Positions 22,501 through 33,082 of a DNA stretch of 61,159 bases are shown piece by piece. Below the pieces are notes generated by a model that was not told the origin of the DNA, searched no databases, and saw only the letters and a program-made list of their open reading frames with translations. Each line of letters begins with the position of its first letter. Positions within the stretch are counted from its first letter, which is position 1. This DNA comes from Pholiota molesta (Eukaryota; Basidiomycota; Agaricomycetes; Agaricales; Strophariaceae). The DNA lies in contig JACGCK010000243.1 of assembly GCA_014925825.1 (NCBI GenBank), forward strand, positions 1 to 61,159, in the 5' to 3' direction. Position numbers and translations under genes: made by a program.

Positions 22501-24103
22501 GGACCCGTTAAGCACTCGCCAAATTCGTGCACGGCATAATTCGACAGAAACCTTTCGACCCATTCCTTTAGTGCAGTCCACTTTTCAGTTTTGTCGGATG
22601 GAGATACGATAAGAGGGACAGGATTGTGATCTTTCTGTGCATATGCGGCAACTGCGACAACAGTTGCGTCACTCCCGAAGCAGACTTTCTTGGCTGGGTC
22701 TTCTTCCTTGAGCAGAGCATGTCTAATATGGTCGATGTCTTCTGCACTGTTTACCTCAGTAGTAACGTTATTGGAATGTTCACGGCAGAGGCCCAAGATC
22801 TGATTCCTCCGTGGGCAGTACCGGCAGCGCGTTTCGAGAGCAACACCGTCGAACATAAGAACATTTCCTGGTATCTGTCCAGCTATTTTTGAGGGTGGGG
22901 GCCTGACTTCTGGATCAAGAAATGTTGTCATGTTATTGTCATTCTCGCTTTTACTGGGTGCAGTGATCGAAGGGAGAAGACGGGGAATTTTACGATGGCG
23001 ACGAATGGTAGACTCCGAGACAAGTCCATGAGATTTATTTAGCGCATAAAGAAGACGGGGTCCACCAATCGCCTTGACCAGAAATGCAATGTCAAAATCC
23101 CGCTCCGTAAAACCTGATCGAGGACTATAAAGTCCAGCAAGGGATTTTTCTATCAAGTTGGCGATTGTTTCTGCAGTGGAGCCGTGGCGGAGAGCGGCCG
23201 CGGTTAATCTCCGGAGTCCTACTATTTCGTTGTTTGCGATTAACATGACAATTCGTTTGTAGTCGTCGATTTTTCTGTCGAATGTTTTGAAACGTCTCTC
23301 CGCGTTTTTGAGCTTGGTAAATATACAAATGTGGATCAGATCTCAGAGAAGTCAAGAGCAATAAGATTTAAATAACACACCTTGATTTGAAGTGCCTTCA
23401 ATTCCCGTCCCATCCGTCTTGCAATCCCATCAAGCTGTTGATACGTGAGCCGGTCCCAAGGAGTGTGAGGGCTTGCAAATATTGCACGTTCTTTAAAGAT
23501 TCGAAATTGCTCGGAATTAACAAGACCTTGACATTCCAAGCACGGTGCGACTGGAGTTCCTTCGAGCGAACGAGTAACTGTGATTGAACATTTCGATGAT
23601 TGAAAAAAGATCCGATTATTTTCCTTATCGAATTTCACCAGATTCCAGTTAAGGTTGTCGAGATGTCGATGATATGGATAAGTTGCCCAGATAGAACCTG
23701 CCACCCAGTCAACGGCTATTCCTGGACAAGGTTCATGAGGATCTGAATCTGTAATCAAGATCTGAGGAATAGATTGCTGAATGGGGGGTTGATTTGCAGA
23801 GGCAGCAGTGGGTGTGTTAGACGACGATGATGCGCCCTGAGTCTCCGCTACCCTAGGCTCGTAGAACCAAGGAAGTTTCTTGTGTCGAGCCCTCTTCTCG
23901 CACTGTTTTCCTTCCTGATGGCGGATTAGATTACGAAAATGGCCAGTCTTTGTGAGAGAAATGTCCTCTTTGCATCGATTACATTGGACATGATGAGTTC
24001 CGGATGCGTCTATGGTGGTCTCAATGGATATGTTGTCGACAAAGAGCGAGACTGGAGAGTTTATTGGGCGCACTAATCCTCGTGAGGCTGAAGATGTTGG
24101 CAT
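19556..24103 (-). CDS. Transposase with zinc fingers and an RNase H-like core, 1,451 aa
   Basis: Four exons join without a frame break: 23381-24103, 22316-23312, 20152-22250 and 19556-20092 (4,356 nt with stop). N-terminal zinc finger VQCNRCKEDISLTKTGHF...H-x-x-x-x-x-x-H, probably DNA binding. The middle has CRYCPRRNQILGLCREH and the segment FGSDATVVAVAAYAQKDHNP, then WTIASDGDAVYRRAKHE and CDPKHIMKRFATLLRSKTG. Further on, TDRLENLFSDCRTQDHAR resembles the Glu-containing D-x-L-E-x-x-F-S-x-x-R block of P-element/THAP9 transposases; with the two Asp motifs it would complete a DDE/D triad. This assignment is by eye. Two more C2H2 fingers follow (CRLCNSEKPLNKMREHVGQH and HCPICPPSLSGN...HLLTHH), and the protein ends with the basic nuclear signal GKKRRKR. 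No stop or frameshift, so it looks functional. Confidence 0.85.
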
Positions 24104-24302
24104 AGTGCTGACTGTCAGTGCTCATTAGGATGATTCTACTGTATAACATTGACTATATACCACATAATAATACTACGAGATGTATGTAGATGTCAACTGA
24201 GGAGTATCATCGGGACTCTGGTGGCATATTCTCTCCGCAATCGCCAGGCAATCGCCCTCGATGACATCCAACGGATAGAAATAAAAGGCGTCCGCATATG
24301 GA

Positions 24303-24404
24303 AATTTGATCTGATGTGACCGACGCGTGGCTTGCGCATAGCCACTTCCCACGGGGGCGACCTTGCAGGTTGTTTTCACGGCTCGTTCGGAAAACAGCCC
24401 CCTG
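24303..24404. repeat. Right 102-bp terminal inverted repeat of the transposon
   Basis: Exact reverse complement of 19317-19418. Followed directly by the TGTCATAC duplication. Confidence 0.95.
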
Positions 24405-24515
24405 TGTCATACTATTCATGAGAGTAGTGACTCCGGCCCGAGGTTGCCCGTTCCGAAATTTATGCTGGTTACAGAGCGTGACAAGTGACACCACCTTAGC
24501 TTGCCACCAACCAGG

Positions 24516-25232
24516 ATGCTCTCGTCGCTGCGACAGGCGACTAGGAGCGCCCTTCCGCGCGTCTTTCCGAGATATGGCCGCACATTAACAACATATCCTT
24601 CACCTGAGAAGGATAATGCGGCAGTCAATGAAGCTCGGGACCTCCTCAACCCGAAGGAAGACCCATTCGCACTACCTTTGCAACCAATAGAGCCCGTCTC
24701 TGCTATCCCGAAGGTGGACCTCGATACAATGCACCATCACATACCACCAGCAGAGTCACCCCTACTCCATCTACTGGCTACTACGATCATGCAACACGGA
24801 GAATTTGCGCGCGCTCAGAAGATAGTCTCGAAGATGTTGCTACATATTTTCGCCGCGACACGGAGTCCGCCGATGCCTATTGTCGAGCAGGCTGTCCTGG
24901 CTGCCTCGCCTGCCGTACGGTGTCGCAAGCAGAAACAACGTGGAGGCAAATCGGCCATGAAGCCTATGGCGCTCAGTGAACGACAGCGAATTAGTCTCGG
25001 GCTGCGTTGGATACTCGAAGCAGCGGACGCGAGAAAGGTTCCGGGAAAAAAGCTCGAGGAGAGGCTTGCGAGGGAAATGATTGCTGTTCTGAAAGGCAGC
25101 AGCGGCGTCCTCGAAAAGAAGAAGAGGATGCACGAAGAGGCCATGGCTAATAGGTGCGTGTTCCATCAAGTTCTCACATGGCGTATAGGCCTCTAATACA
25201 TTTGTAGGGGTATACTATCTAGGACTCGCTAA
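24516..25232 (+). CDS. Mitochondrial small-subunit ribosomal protein uS7
   Basis: ATG at 24516 (MLSSLRQATRSALPRVFPRY); the frame extends to 24501 only from TTG. A basic, hydroxylated N-terminus fits a mitochondrial presequence. The uS7 core follows: LLHLLATTIMQHGEFARAQK and IVSKMLLHIF, then PPMPIVEQAVLAASPAVRCR (the family has P-x-x-x-V/E region here), ERQRISLGLRWILEAADARK and LEERLAREMIAVLKGSSG, ending KKKRMHEEAMANR. It binds the 3' domain of small-subunit rRNA in the mitoribosome. An intron with donor GTGCGT at 25154 and acceptor at 25207 leads to the final codons GILSRTR and TAA. An 82-bp tandem duplication covers this intron; skipping from the first donor to the second acceptor would instead give GILDSERG, probably the ancestral end. 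Confidence 0.88.
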
Positions 25233-25299
25233 TAGGTGCGTTTTTCATCAAGTTCTTACACGGCGTATAGGCCTCTAATACATCTGTAGGGGTATACTA
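25146..25299 (+). repeat. Tandem 82-bp duplication of the uS7 terminal intron and exon
   Basis: Two direct copies start at 25146 and 25228, both beginning GCTAATAGGTGCGT and both carrying a GT donor, a shared GCGTATAGGCCTCTAATACA and a TGTAG acceptor followed by GGGTATACTA. They differ by a few substitutions. The second copy lies just past the present stop codon. Confidence 0.9.
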
Positions 25300-25309
25300 G
25301 ACTCAGAGA

Positions 25310-26316
25310 GGGGTTAATACCTCGCTTATTTCGCAATGCAAAAGTACTTTCAATCATAATATGTTGCCATTGTTGTCAAGTATGATTCAGCAATAAGCTC
25401 GGATGATGAACTTAAACGAATTCTATAGCAAGCTTTCGACGCATAGGGCTACTCGTTGTTGGTGAGCTTTCAGTCTCAGTCGGCGTACCCACATTTGTTC
25501 ACATATCCCATAGTTCTCAAACTAGTCTAATGATCTCTTATGGCTTACCTGCTCGCGACTGAGCCCAAAAGTAGTCTGGAAGTCGACGAATTCTGATTTC
25601 TATTGGTCACGTAGATGGCTGATAAACGTTTAAGCTGTGGCGAACAGATGTTTAATCTTGTTTTTCCCCGTCTCTTTCCATTATAAGATTTGTCTGATTG
25701 AAAGCATTCCCAGGATTCGCTTGATTTTCCTTTTTCTGGCTTCTCACCACGCACCCCTTCACATAAAACAAGAAAGATAAGAAGTTCTGCGACGAGCGAC
25801 CTGCGACTTTCGTAAGATGGTGAATCCACGACTCCGTATGTATGTCAGAACCACTGATAACTAAAAATATACAGATTGCCCACAATCTATTCTTGAAACT
25901 ACAGCGACGATATCGCATGGTGCATCGTCCAACTGAGTTGACCAGTTGACGAATTGAATTCCTTTGACTTTGCCGAAATAACTTTGCCGCAATGCCGCTC
26001 TTATTGTTATCGGCTTTCGACATATTTCACCAAAGCCTAAGCTGAAGCGACACTGCCCCAGTGCGCCACAGCCATGCCATCTTATCCGTTTCCTTCAGCT
26101 TTTAGGACGGTTGATGCGTTTCATCGGAGGTACCACCAATCAAGGTGTTTATGTCAGGGGTGTCGTAGCATGCATGGCGAAAACTCCTTACTTATATTAG
26201 CACCACAGAGTACTTGCGCCATGATTTCTTTCGCTGCTGGATGTCCCTTTGATAACCTGGCCCACTAACATCATTCTTCGCACCTTCCCTTTCCAACTCT
26301 GCGCAACTAAGGCGAA
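25310..26316. other. Intergenic region between uS7 and a 7-TM gene
   Basis: About 1 kb, with no gene I can support. A minus-strand open frame at 25652-26023 has a weak hydrophobic segment but no family signature, and no exons join to it. Confidence 0.35.
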
Positions 26317-27740
26317 ATGGCGATGGGGTTTTATACCATGTCTGCCAGTGCGGGTGAACTCTTGGGTGGATGGTGCAATGGAGTTCTATATGGTATGTTT
26401 TCTCGTATTTTTCCCCCATCGAGGTCGACTAATTCCAACTTTTTGCTAGGATTGAAGTGCGCAGACTTCCATGATCGATTCCCGCGTAATCCATACTCAT
26501 TCAGCAAACAGCGTCGTTATCTTTACAAGTTGCATGTACATCCTCCTCAAGAAACGCAGGGAGGGAAAGCCTGTTTCGGCGTGAGTCTGCCGCTCTGTAA
26601 ACCGGTCAACTGGTTGGCTGATAAGAGCTTTCGATAGTTTCTTCTTCACTTGCGCTATCCTTCAATTTGCCATCTCCACCGCCCATGTTGCACTGAATCT
26701 GCGCCTGCTCATCAACGCTTTCCTCAACGTGAGCGACGGGCCAAGCGCCTCGGAGGCCTATCTCGCGCAGGAGACCATTCCAGAGCAGATTGGGATGAAG
26801 GTCCTATATTTCGCCAACGTAAGGTCGTCTCCCTTGTAACGGTTTTTTGACGTGGCTGATTCTTCATCCAGTCTGCCATCGGTGACGCTGTGCTAGTCTG
26901 GCGTATGTACGTTGTGTGGGGGCGAAATATCCACATAGCCATGTTTCCGGTGCGTTATTCTGATGGCATGTCTGCTACGCCCACATGCTAAAATTAATCG
27001 TCTGTGGGCTGCCCACAGTTGCTTATGGTTATAGCTTCTGCAGGTAACTCGCTTCTAGTGCCGCCCCATCTGTCTACCATAATAACGCTAACTTCTTCTA
27101 GTGTCCGGCTTCATCGCTACCTCCATAATCGCTCACGGAGGTGATGCGTCATGGCCCCTTATCCTCAAATATCTCCTTGCGTCGTGGTCATTATCCATAA
27201 TCATCCAGGTGTCCGCGACGTGCCTCATTGCTTACCGCATATGGTCCCTTTCTGCCGGTATCTCGTCGCATGTCGTCGCGGCCGATGAGAAGGACAGGAC
27301 AAACTACACATCGATCATCTGGATTATCGTGGAGTCCGGAGTGCTCTATACCGTCTCGACCATTATCTTGCTGGCTTTCTTCGAGGCCAATAGTCAAGCG
27401 AGCAACATCATTGGGAAGGCCCTCGGACAGATATCGGTATGTGAACCTTAATAATTCACTGACATTGCTCCAGCCTAACAGACCGACGCGTTTTTCGCAG
27501 TCCATCGTCCCGACTCTGATAATCGTCCGCGTCAACTTGACTAGGCAGACCTATAAAAGAGGTCCAGAAGTACTGTCGATCAAGTTCTTGTCGTCGTTGG
27601 TCCCGAGCTTTAGTCTGACGCACAGCGAACGAGACGAGTCGACCTGTGAAAATCATGATGGCGTCGTTTCTAAAGTAGGCGGTTCTTCCATCCATGTTAA
27701 TACCAAAAACAACAGGGGATCGGTTGAACAGCATGCCTGA
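26317..27740 (+). CDS. Basidiomycete seven-transmembrane protein (about 330 aa)
   Basis: Seven exons joined by eye. ATG 26317 (MAMGFYTMSASAGELLGGW), then VLY-ANSVVIFTSCMYILLKKR, where the short KKRREGKP loop follows the first helix as in this family. Next come FTCAILQFAISTAHVALNLR, KVLYFAN and SAIGDAVLVWRMYVVWGRN, the family's most conserved motif (IGDxxLxxRxYxVW). Later helices: LLMVIASAVSGFIATSII, PLILKYLLASWSLSIIIQVS and IIWIIVESGVLYTVSTIILL, then SIVPTLIIVRVNL and a polar tail ending EQHA. The topology is receptor-like, but I know of no demonstrated function for this fungal family. The first intron (about 26393-26510) is long at 118 nt and its exact borders are uncertain; all others join cleanly. 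Confidence 0.8.
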
Positions 27741-30700
27741 CGTAGGAACAGAGTGTACGTTAGTTAATTTGGTATGGCGGTTTTTTATGATCACTTATAA
27801 TTTATTGTAATGTTAGTTGATGTATGTACTTCACTTCGATGTTTCTTCTACAGTCTGTCTAGATGTTGAAGCATTCGGTTATTAGTGTTTATTTATCCCA
27901 AATTCTACTTTCTTTGTCGAGCTGACCATTTCTCAACCCACCGTTCAACCTTCAAGGTTGGGGTCTATTTCTTTGGGACCATAGATCAAATAAAATTCTA
28001 AGTTACTACATGAGTAGATGGTGGATTCACACCTTGATGCATTGAATAGAAGATATAGACCGTACCGGAAGGTTGTCGTTAGGAAGAGAGAACTATGGCT
28101 TGTTTGGGCTGTATTTCTTATCTTCGACATGCATATGTAGCAGTCAATCACATGTTAAAAACGCCCAAGGTTCGAAAATTTCGAGCTAGAGTGTTCAGTC
28201 TAATCGCGTGCATCGGTTAAACTTATGTTGCGCTCATTTGATTCCTTCGGGAGTTCGACGATTTTCGCAAGAATTTAGAACGAGGTCATAGCGCTTATAA
28301 TCTATGAGAATTCTGTTAGTCTGATGAATGCTGTAGAGTACATCGTCTCTCACTTGGGAGACATACCGGTGACTGTTGAGAGGGGCAGATGCCACCCACT
28401 GCTCGCCGTCGTTGTAGATCCAAGGTTATGGTTTATTTACATAAGGCATAAGCATTTTTGCTTGTTTGTTGAAGAGATTCCGAGTCTTGACCTACAGGAT
28501 CCAATTCGATACCTGATAAAACGAAATCGTAAGTTGACAGCGTTTTACATTCAAGCTTGGAGAATGAACCGTCAGACTATACAATTTATCCAACGTCTGT
28601 TGCTGAGGCTCGTCCGAATCAGATATGTCTATAATGCATGAAACGTAAAAAGACGTACAAAGGCCTTTTGAACTTGCTTTCAGGGCGAGGGTCCAATTCT
28701 GAATCGGCGTTACTGGTGGGAGTCGATGTCGACTTGGAACGATTGTACGTGGTTGGCCTTCCAGACGCAAAATCTCAAATATCGGGGAGCACTACCGTCG
28801 TAAGATATGTTGAATGAAACTGGAAACCGTGAAATCCACATCCACTTGGTGGGTGGCGGGAAAGGAGTTGGGGAGGTCTCAGGCGCGGTGTTCGAAATCG
28901 GAATTGTCGTGGTTCGGGCCCAATTTGAATCACCGCGCTCTCCTTTCCCCGTTCCACACTTCCTATCTTCAATGCTTGAGCGCTGCAGCACCCAACAATA
29001 ATCAGAACAATCTCTTTCGCTCACCCTCAAGCCACCTGCGGCCGTGGCTCGGAGAAATATCAAGCTCTTCAAGGCAATCCAAGCCGTCGATAGTGTTTCA
29101 GGAAGGAATTCTACGTCGAAAGTTGTAGAGAATTCTCTTCGCTATTCGGCCACCTCGTATTCAGCTGGCGGGTAGTGTGAATGCTCTGTCGGGAGATTGG
29201 AAAGGGAAGGGAAGGCATTTGGATCGATATTGTCGGCTGATATGTTATCGCGAAGAAAGGACAGAAATGGAGCCACTGGTGAGTAATTCCTGTTCTTTCC
29301 CCAAGCCCCTGCCTGGAGCACCTTTGCTTAATGTAGTCATCGGCATGACGCTCTGCACATCAACGCTGTCAAGAACGAGCTCCTTCTGCCATGAGAAACG
29401 CAGAGCCCGGTTCTCTCCCCGAGCAAAAGCGTCGATACATGTCGCCTCAGCTGACGCGCCACCATTTCGAACACATCATCCTCAACAAGGCCGGCATCCT
29501 GCCAACAGAGATACAGTCTAGGAAGTCTTTTGGCGTTGGACTTCGCTGCTTCGCTTGGACGGCTTGATACTTGGAGTCTTGAGTCTTGATATCACAAACG
29601 CGCAGCGACGGCAAACTTGATGTTAGCACTGTCCTCAGCAGTACTGGGCTTCGATTTATCGCAACTGGGGCGTCTTTCTTGGGCACTTGGAACTTTGGAA
29701 TATTTTCTCTTTCCCGTTAACGACCCAAAAAAAATCGACGACCAGGGGTGCAAGAAATTGCCATTCCATAAGAAAATTGGGACAACATAAATTTGGCTTC
29801 TCTGGGATCTCTGCGCTTCCTGTAGTCCTCGCTCCAGGATAAGTTGTTATACCAGGCCAACAGCAGCAACGATATAACTTGGAGGAGTCTCCCTTGCCCA
29901 AAAAAGTGACTGTGACATGTGAGGGTTGTCGTCACGCCTTCGTTGTTGACGATGAAGGAAGATTGATGGTCAAAGGTGCAAGGCTGGAGAAATAGGAATC
30001 AAAGAGACATGATAGGCCACTTCACGAGAAACAGGAAGTATGAGACCAGAGATCGACGGTTGTGAATTCTGTTCGCTATTGTGCTGTTCCTTTGGTCGAT
30101 GAGGACTCGAATCTGGTGCTATGGTTGCGCTTCTCCTAACGATACATGGCTAGCTCCAGGGCTCTTGACATTCAAGGGGTACTTCACAATGTTGTTGAGA
30201 GACTGAGACTGACTAGCTTTCGGAATAGAGGCAGACAAGTCTCCGAACCCAACCATACGCGCTGACCAGTACCCAGTGAGAACGCGAATAATGTTGACAG
30301 AGGTTGCCGTGCCGCGAGCTAGGTAATTGGTCACTCTTGATTTTCTTGACTTGTTATTGATGAATATAGGGAATAGTGGATGTCGGAGTCAAGATTATCG
30401 AGTTATTTCGAAGAGGAGGAAGGATGGCATGATTTCCATGGCGGTCTTTCTCTGTCTTCCGTCCCGTGTTAGCCTTCTACAGTTGTTCTTCGTGGACAAC
30501 GCACCTTCTGCCCGTTCCTGCCCTTTCCTACCGCCCCACTCCGTAAACTGGATCCCATGGCCTTTGAAAGAGCAATTGAAATAAATGACCGAGCGTACCT
30601 ATTGCACCGCAAACACTGTCCGATTTGGAAATCCGGCCGCTCAATAACCTAATTCTAGCGGACCCTCCCGAGCGCAGCTTAAATTCGGCGTATAAGACTG

Positions 30701-30886
30701 AAACGGCCCTCTTTTCTGCTTTGTTTCTTTTTCGTTTCCTTTTCTCTTCTTTCTCCAACGTCGCTACCTCCACCGCTGCAAGATTTTCCAACCTAATAAC
30801 TGACACTCACCTACCAAGACTGGCCATACTCACCTTCTTTTATCACGTTCACTTTAGACTCTGTCACTGGCCGCTCCAAGCAGAAA
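27741..30886. other. 3.1-kb region with only weak open frames
   Basis: No gene I can support. The best candidate is plus strand 28324-28641, ATG start, 105 codons (MNAVEYIVSHLGDIPVTVER), with no recognised motif. Near 29400-29530 a plus-strand frame reads QLTRHHFEHIILNKAG without a start. From about 30640 a promoter-like stretch with TATAAG at 30691 precedes the small gene at 30887. Confidence 0.35.
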
Positions 30887-31231
30887 ATGTCGATTGCTGA
30901 ACATCACTCGGCTCTAGATGTCAGTACTTCCGGGCCAGCTCTCGAATCGAGCACGAACGTCATACTCAATCTTTCATATCCAACGCGTCCGACTTGTTAC
31001 GCGCCCTGGGCTTGCCCATCAAAGCCTCTGGTTATTAGGGTGAGTCGTTCTGGCATTGCGCCTTTTTGTCGTCTATCTAACTTGCGTCGCCTTTTTCCCT
31101 CTAGCCACCGTCTGCACACGGTATGAAGCAACCTTCATCCACAGCAACGGCACGTTTGGAGTAAGTTTCAAAACGCGAAAAGAAACGTACTCGTGATTGA
31201 CGTATTATCCAATTTTAGCTTGTGGACATAA
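30887..31231 (+). CDS. Small unrecognised protein, 73 aa, three exons
   Basis: ATG 30887 (MSIAEHHSALDVSTSGPALE), exons 30887-31039, 31105-31160 and 31219-31231, ending RLDLWT and TAA. Both introns have good GT-AG borders (GTGAGT...CTAG and GTAAGT...TTTTAG). The segment NVILNLSYPTRPTCYAPWAC loosely recalls the N-terminal LVLTSNLP..STRP..TxC pattern of the three-copy gene family at 38896, 52890 and 56941. Its TATA box (TATAAGACTGAAACGGCCCT, 30691) also resembles theirs, so it may be a distant relative. No domain, signal peptide or function is evident. Confidence 0.4.
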
Positions 31232-32365
31232 TTATCAAGCAGGTCTCCACCAGTCCTCGAATCCGACACGTTGAGGTGGATAAACGAGTTTTTTTGGTTG
31301 TTGTTTTTCGGCCTTCTTGGATGTCGTGATTATCTTGACTATTCTTCATGCACAGCGACACGTAGGCAACTCCGTCGGAAAGTTGAACTTGCCAAAGCCA
31401 GGCTTTCAGCCGCTCTTTTTCACCGCCGGGACTAATTCATCTCATTCGTGCTTCAATCACTTCAATCTTGAATCGTAGGTTTTGAAGCATCTCTCATCGC
31501 TTTCTCGCTGGACACCTTCTTCGTAGTGTCCTTGCTTTCGATGCCCTTCTTGTTTTCTGGGTGACCTCTCTATACACGCATTTCATGCTCTTCCGGTCTT
31601 CAAACCATTTTCGTTCGTTTTTTGATTCTTCAACATAACTTGTTTTGATGCACTCGCTCACCGTCACACTTATTACAAACCTGACGCGCTAAACGCAGTC
31701 GCCCTTCCCTATAAAATGTCATATAGCTAATTTGATGTACCATATAATACTTATCACGCTTGTGAATATCACACTGGTTCTCTGTTGTATTCTTGCTTGA
31801 TATCTTCCTTGTTGAACATGATGCTTGAAGATACGTTGACGAATCTTGAGTCTTGACACTGATCACACTCCTTTCTCGATGCTTATCACACTTGATTCTG
31901 ACTGGATCTTGATGTTCTTGGACTAGATGTTTGCTTGACTTGTGTTTGCTTGCGGTTCTTGAGGATGGTTGAGGTGCACATCATGGTAACAAAGAAGCAA
32001 AATTGAATTGGGAAAGAAAAGTCTCGTCGTATACGAAGGAATAAGCATGAAAATGCGATACTTCTCTATGCAAGCTTCCACGTGGCGGATTGGGTTTGTG
32101 AGGACTGCCGGCTCTGCTCTCCCAAAATGACAAGTTCGAGGAGAGACATGACGGTGGTCGAGCGCTGAGACATCCAAACGGTTCGTTTCAGCACTGCTTT
32201 GGCACAAAACCAGCCGTCGGGAGAGTGGTTGGGCAGTGGTTTGCAATTTGACGTGAGTGCGGTAAAGGAAGGAGGCGTGGGAGACTCTGCAAGCTTTATC
32301 GTGTTTGAAGTGGTCCGTGCGCTCTTCTTCGGGCCCAAAACCTAACGGGCGTCTAACTAGAATTT
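31232..32365. other. Intergenic region
   Basis: No gene supported. A minus-strand frame near 32066-32338 (ALTSNCKPLPNHSPDGWFCA) opens from TTG, not ATG, and has no match I recognise. Confidence 0.35.
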
Positions 32366-32830
32366 ACCACAGAAAAGATCGAAAACAAGTGTTGAGCGCT
32401 GCGTAAAGGGCTATTTCACTGCCCATTAGCAATAGATATATAGCAGTTTGCAAGAAACATTTAAATCTACTCAATTTTATGTTTATAGATACTGAACATT
32501 AGCATGCTACGCTAATTAACCAATATAAGAGGATCTAGTATGCGGCTTCGGCTTGCGATATTCGTTCATTCCAGATAAGAGATGCTTTTCTGAGCATTTA
32601 TAAAAGAGCTTCGCCGCGTGCAGATTAAGGTACCAGCTCTCTGTCGTGTTTTCTATCAAGAGCTCCGAGGTAATAACCGTCGTCGTTAAGTTTCGTCCAT
32701 GATTTTGAATCCTTGGAATTCAATTTATTGGTGTAAATGGTGGTCAGACCCAGCTTACATTCTCTATTGAGGTCCCGCAATCGCCGTTCTAACTTAGCGA
32801 CATATTTGGATGGATCTTCACTTGCTAAGC
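32366..32830 (-). pseudogene. Relic of the 3' end of an F-box gene
   Basis: This stretch is a diverged copy of 39592-40090, the 3' part of the F-box gene. Shared blocks include AGAAAAGATCGAAAACAAGT, GCGGCTTCGGCTTGC and GGTACCAGCTCTCTGT. The minus-strand frame reads SEDPSKYVAKLERRLRDLNR, then ECKLGLTTIYTNKLNSKDSK and SWTKLNDDGYYLG before a stop after RELVP, where the other copy continues WPARDEAPFD. Nothing of the F-box or LRR-like part is present, so this is a truncated duplicate. It is useful because it shows the frame the intact gene should have. Confidence 0.75.
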
Positions 32831-33082
32831 GCCGAGCACTCGCCGAGGCTCACGGACGAAGCCAAGCCGTTTATTATTCTTCTTGAAGGTTTGAGCTCAA
32901 ATAGTAAATTGGATTAGTCGGCGCCGATGCGGTTGAGCTGTATTCGCGCAGGATTTGGCAGCGGCTTAACTGCCGTGCATTGAATTGCGCGTGTGGGAAG
33001 GCGGCGCTTGCCAGGACGGTGATCTGCCCTTTACCACAATCAGGCAGCGTCAGCTTAATACCTTCCCTTAACTACATACTCT

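Larger units (their letters stand above)
19309..24412 (-). mobile_element. Complete DNA transposon, 5,088 bp, with 8-bp target-site duplication
   Basis: The element spans 19317-24404. It is flanked by the identical 8-bp direct repeats TGTCATAC (19309-19316 and 24405-24412). Its terminal inverted repeats begin CAGGGGGCTGTTTTCCGAAC, are identical for 102 bp (19317-19418 and 24303-24404) and stay recognisable for about 180 bp. It encodes one intact minus-strand transposase gene (19556-24103). Eight-base duplications occur in hAT, P and KDZ superfamilies. The CAGGG terminus recalls hAT, while transposase motifs look closer to P/THAP9. With intact ends, duplication and coding sequence, the element is young and could be autonomous. 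Confidence 0.92.
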
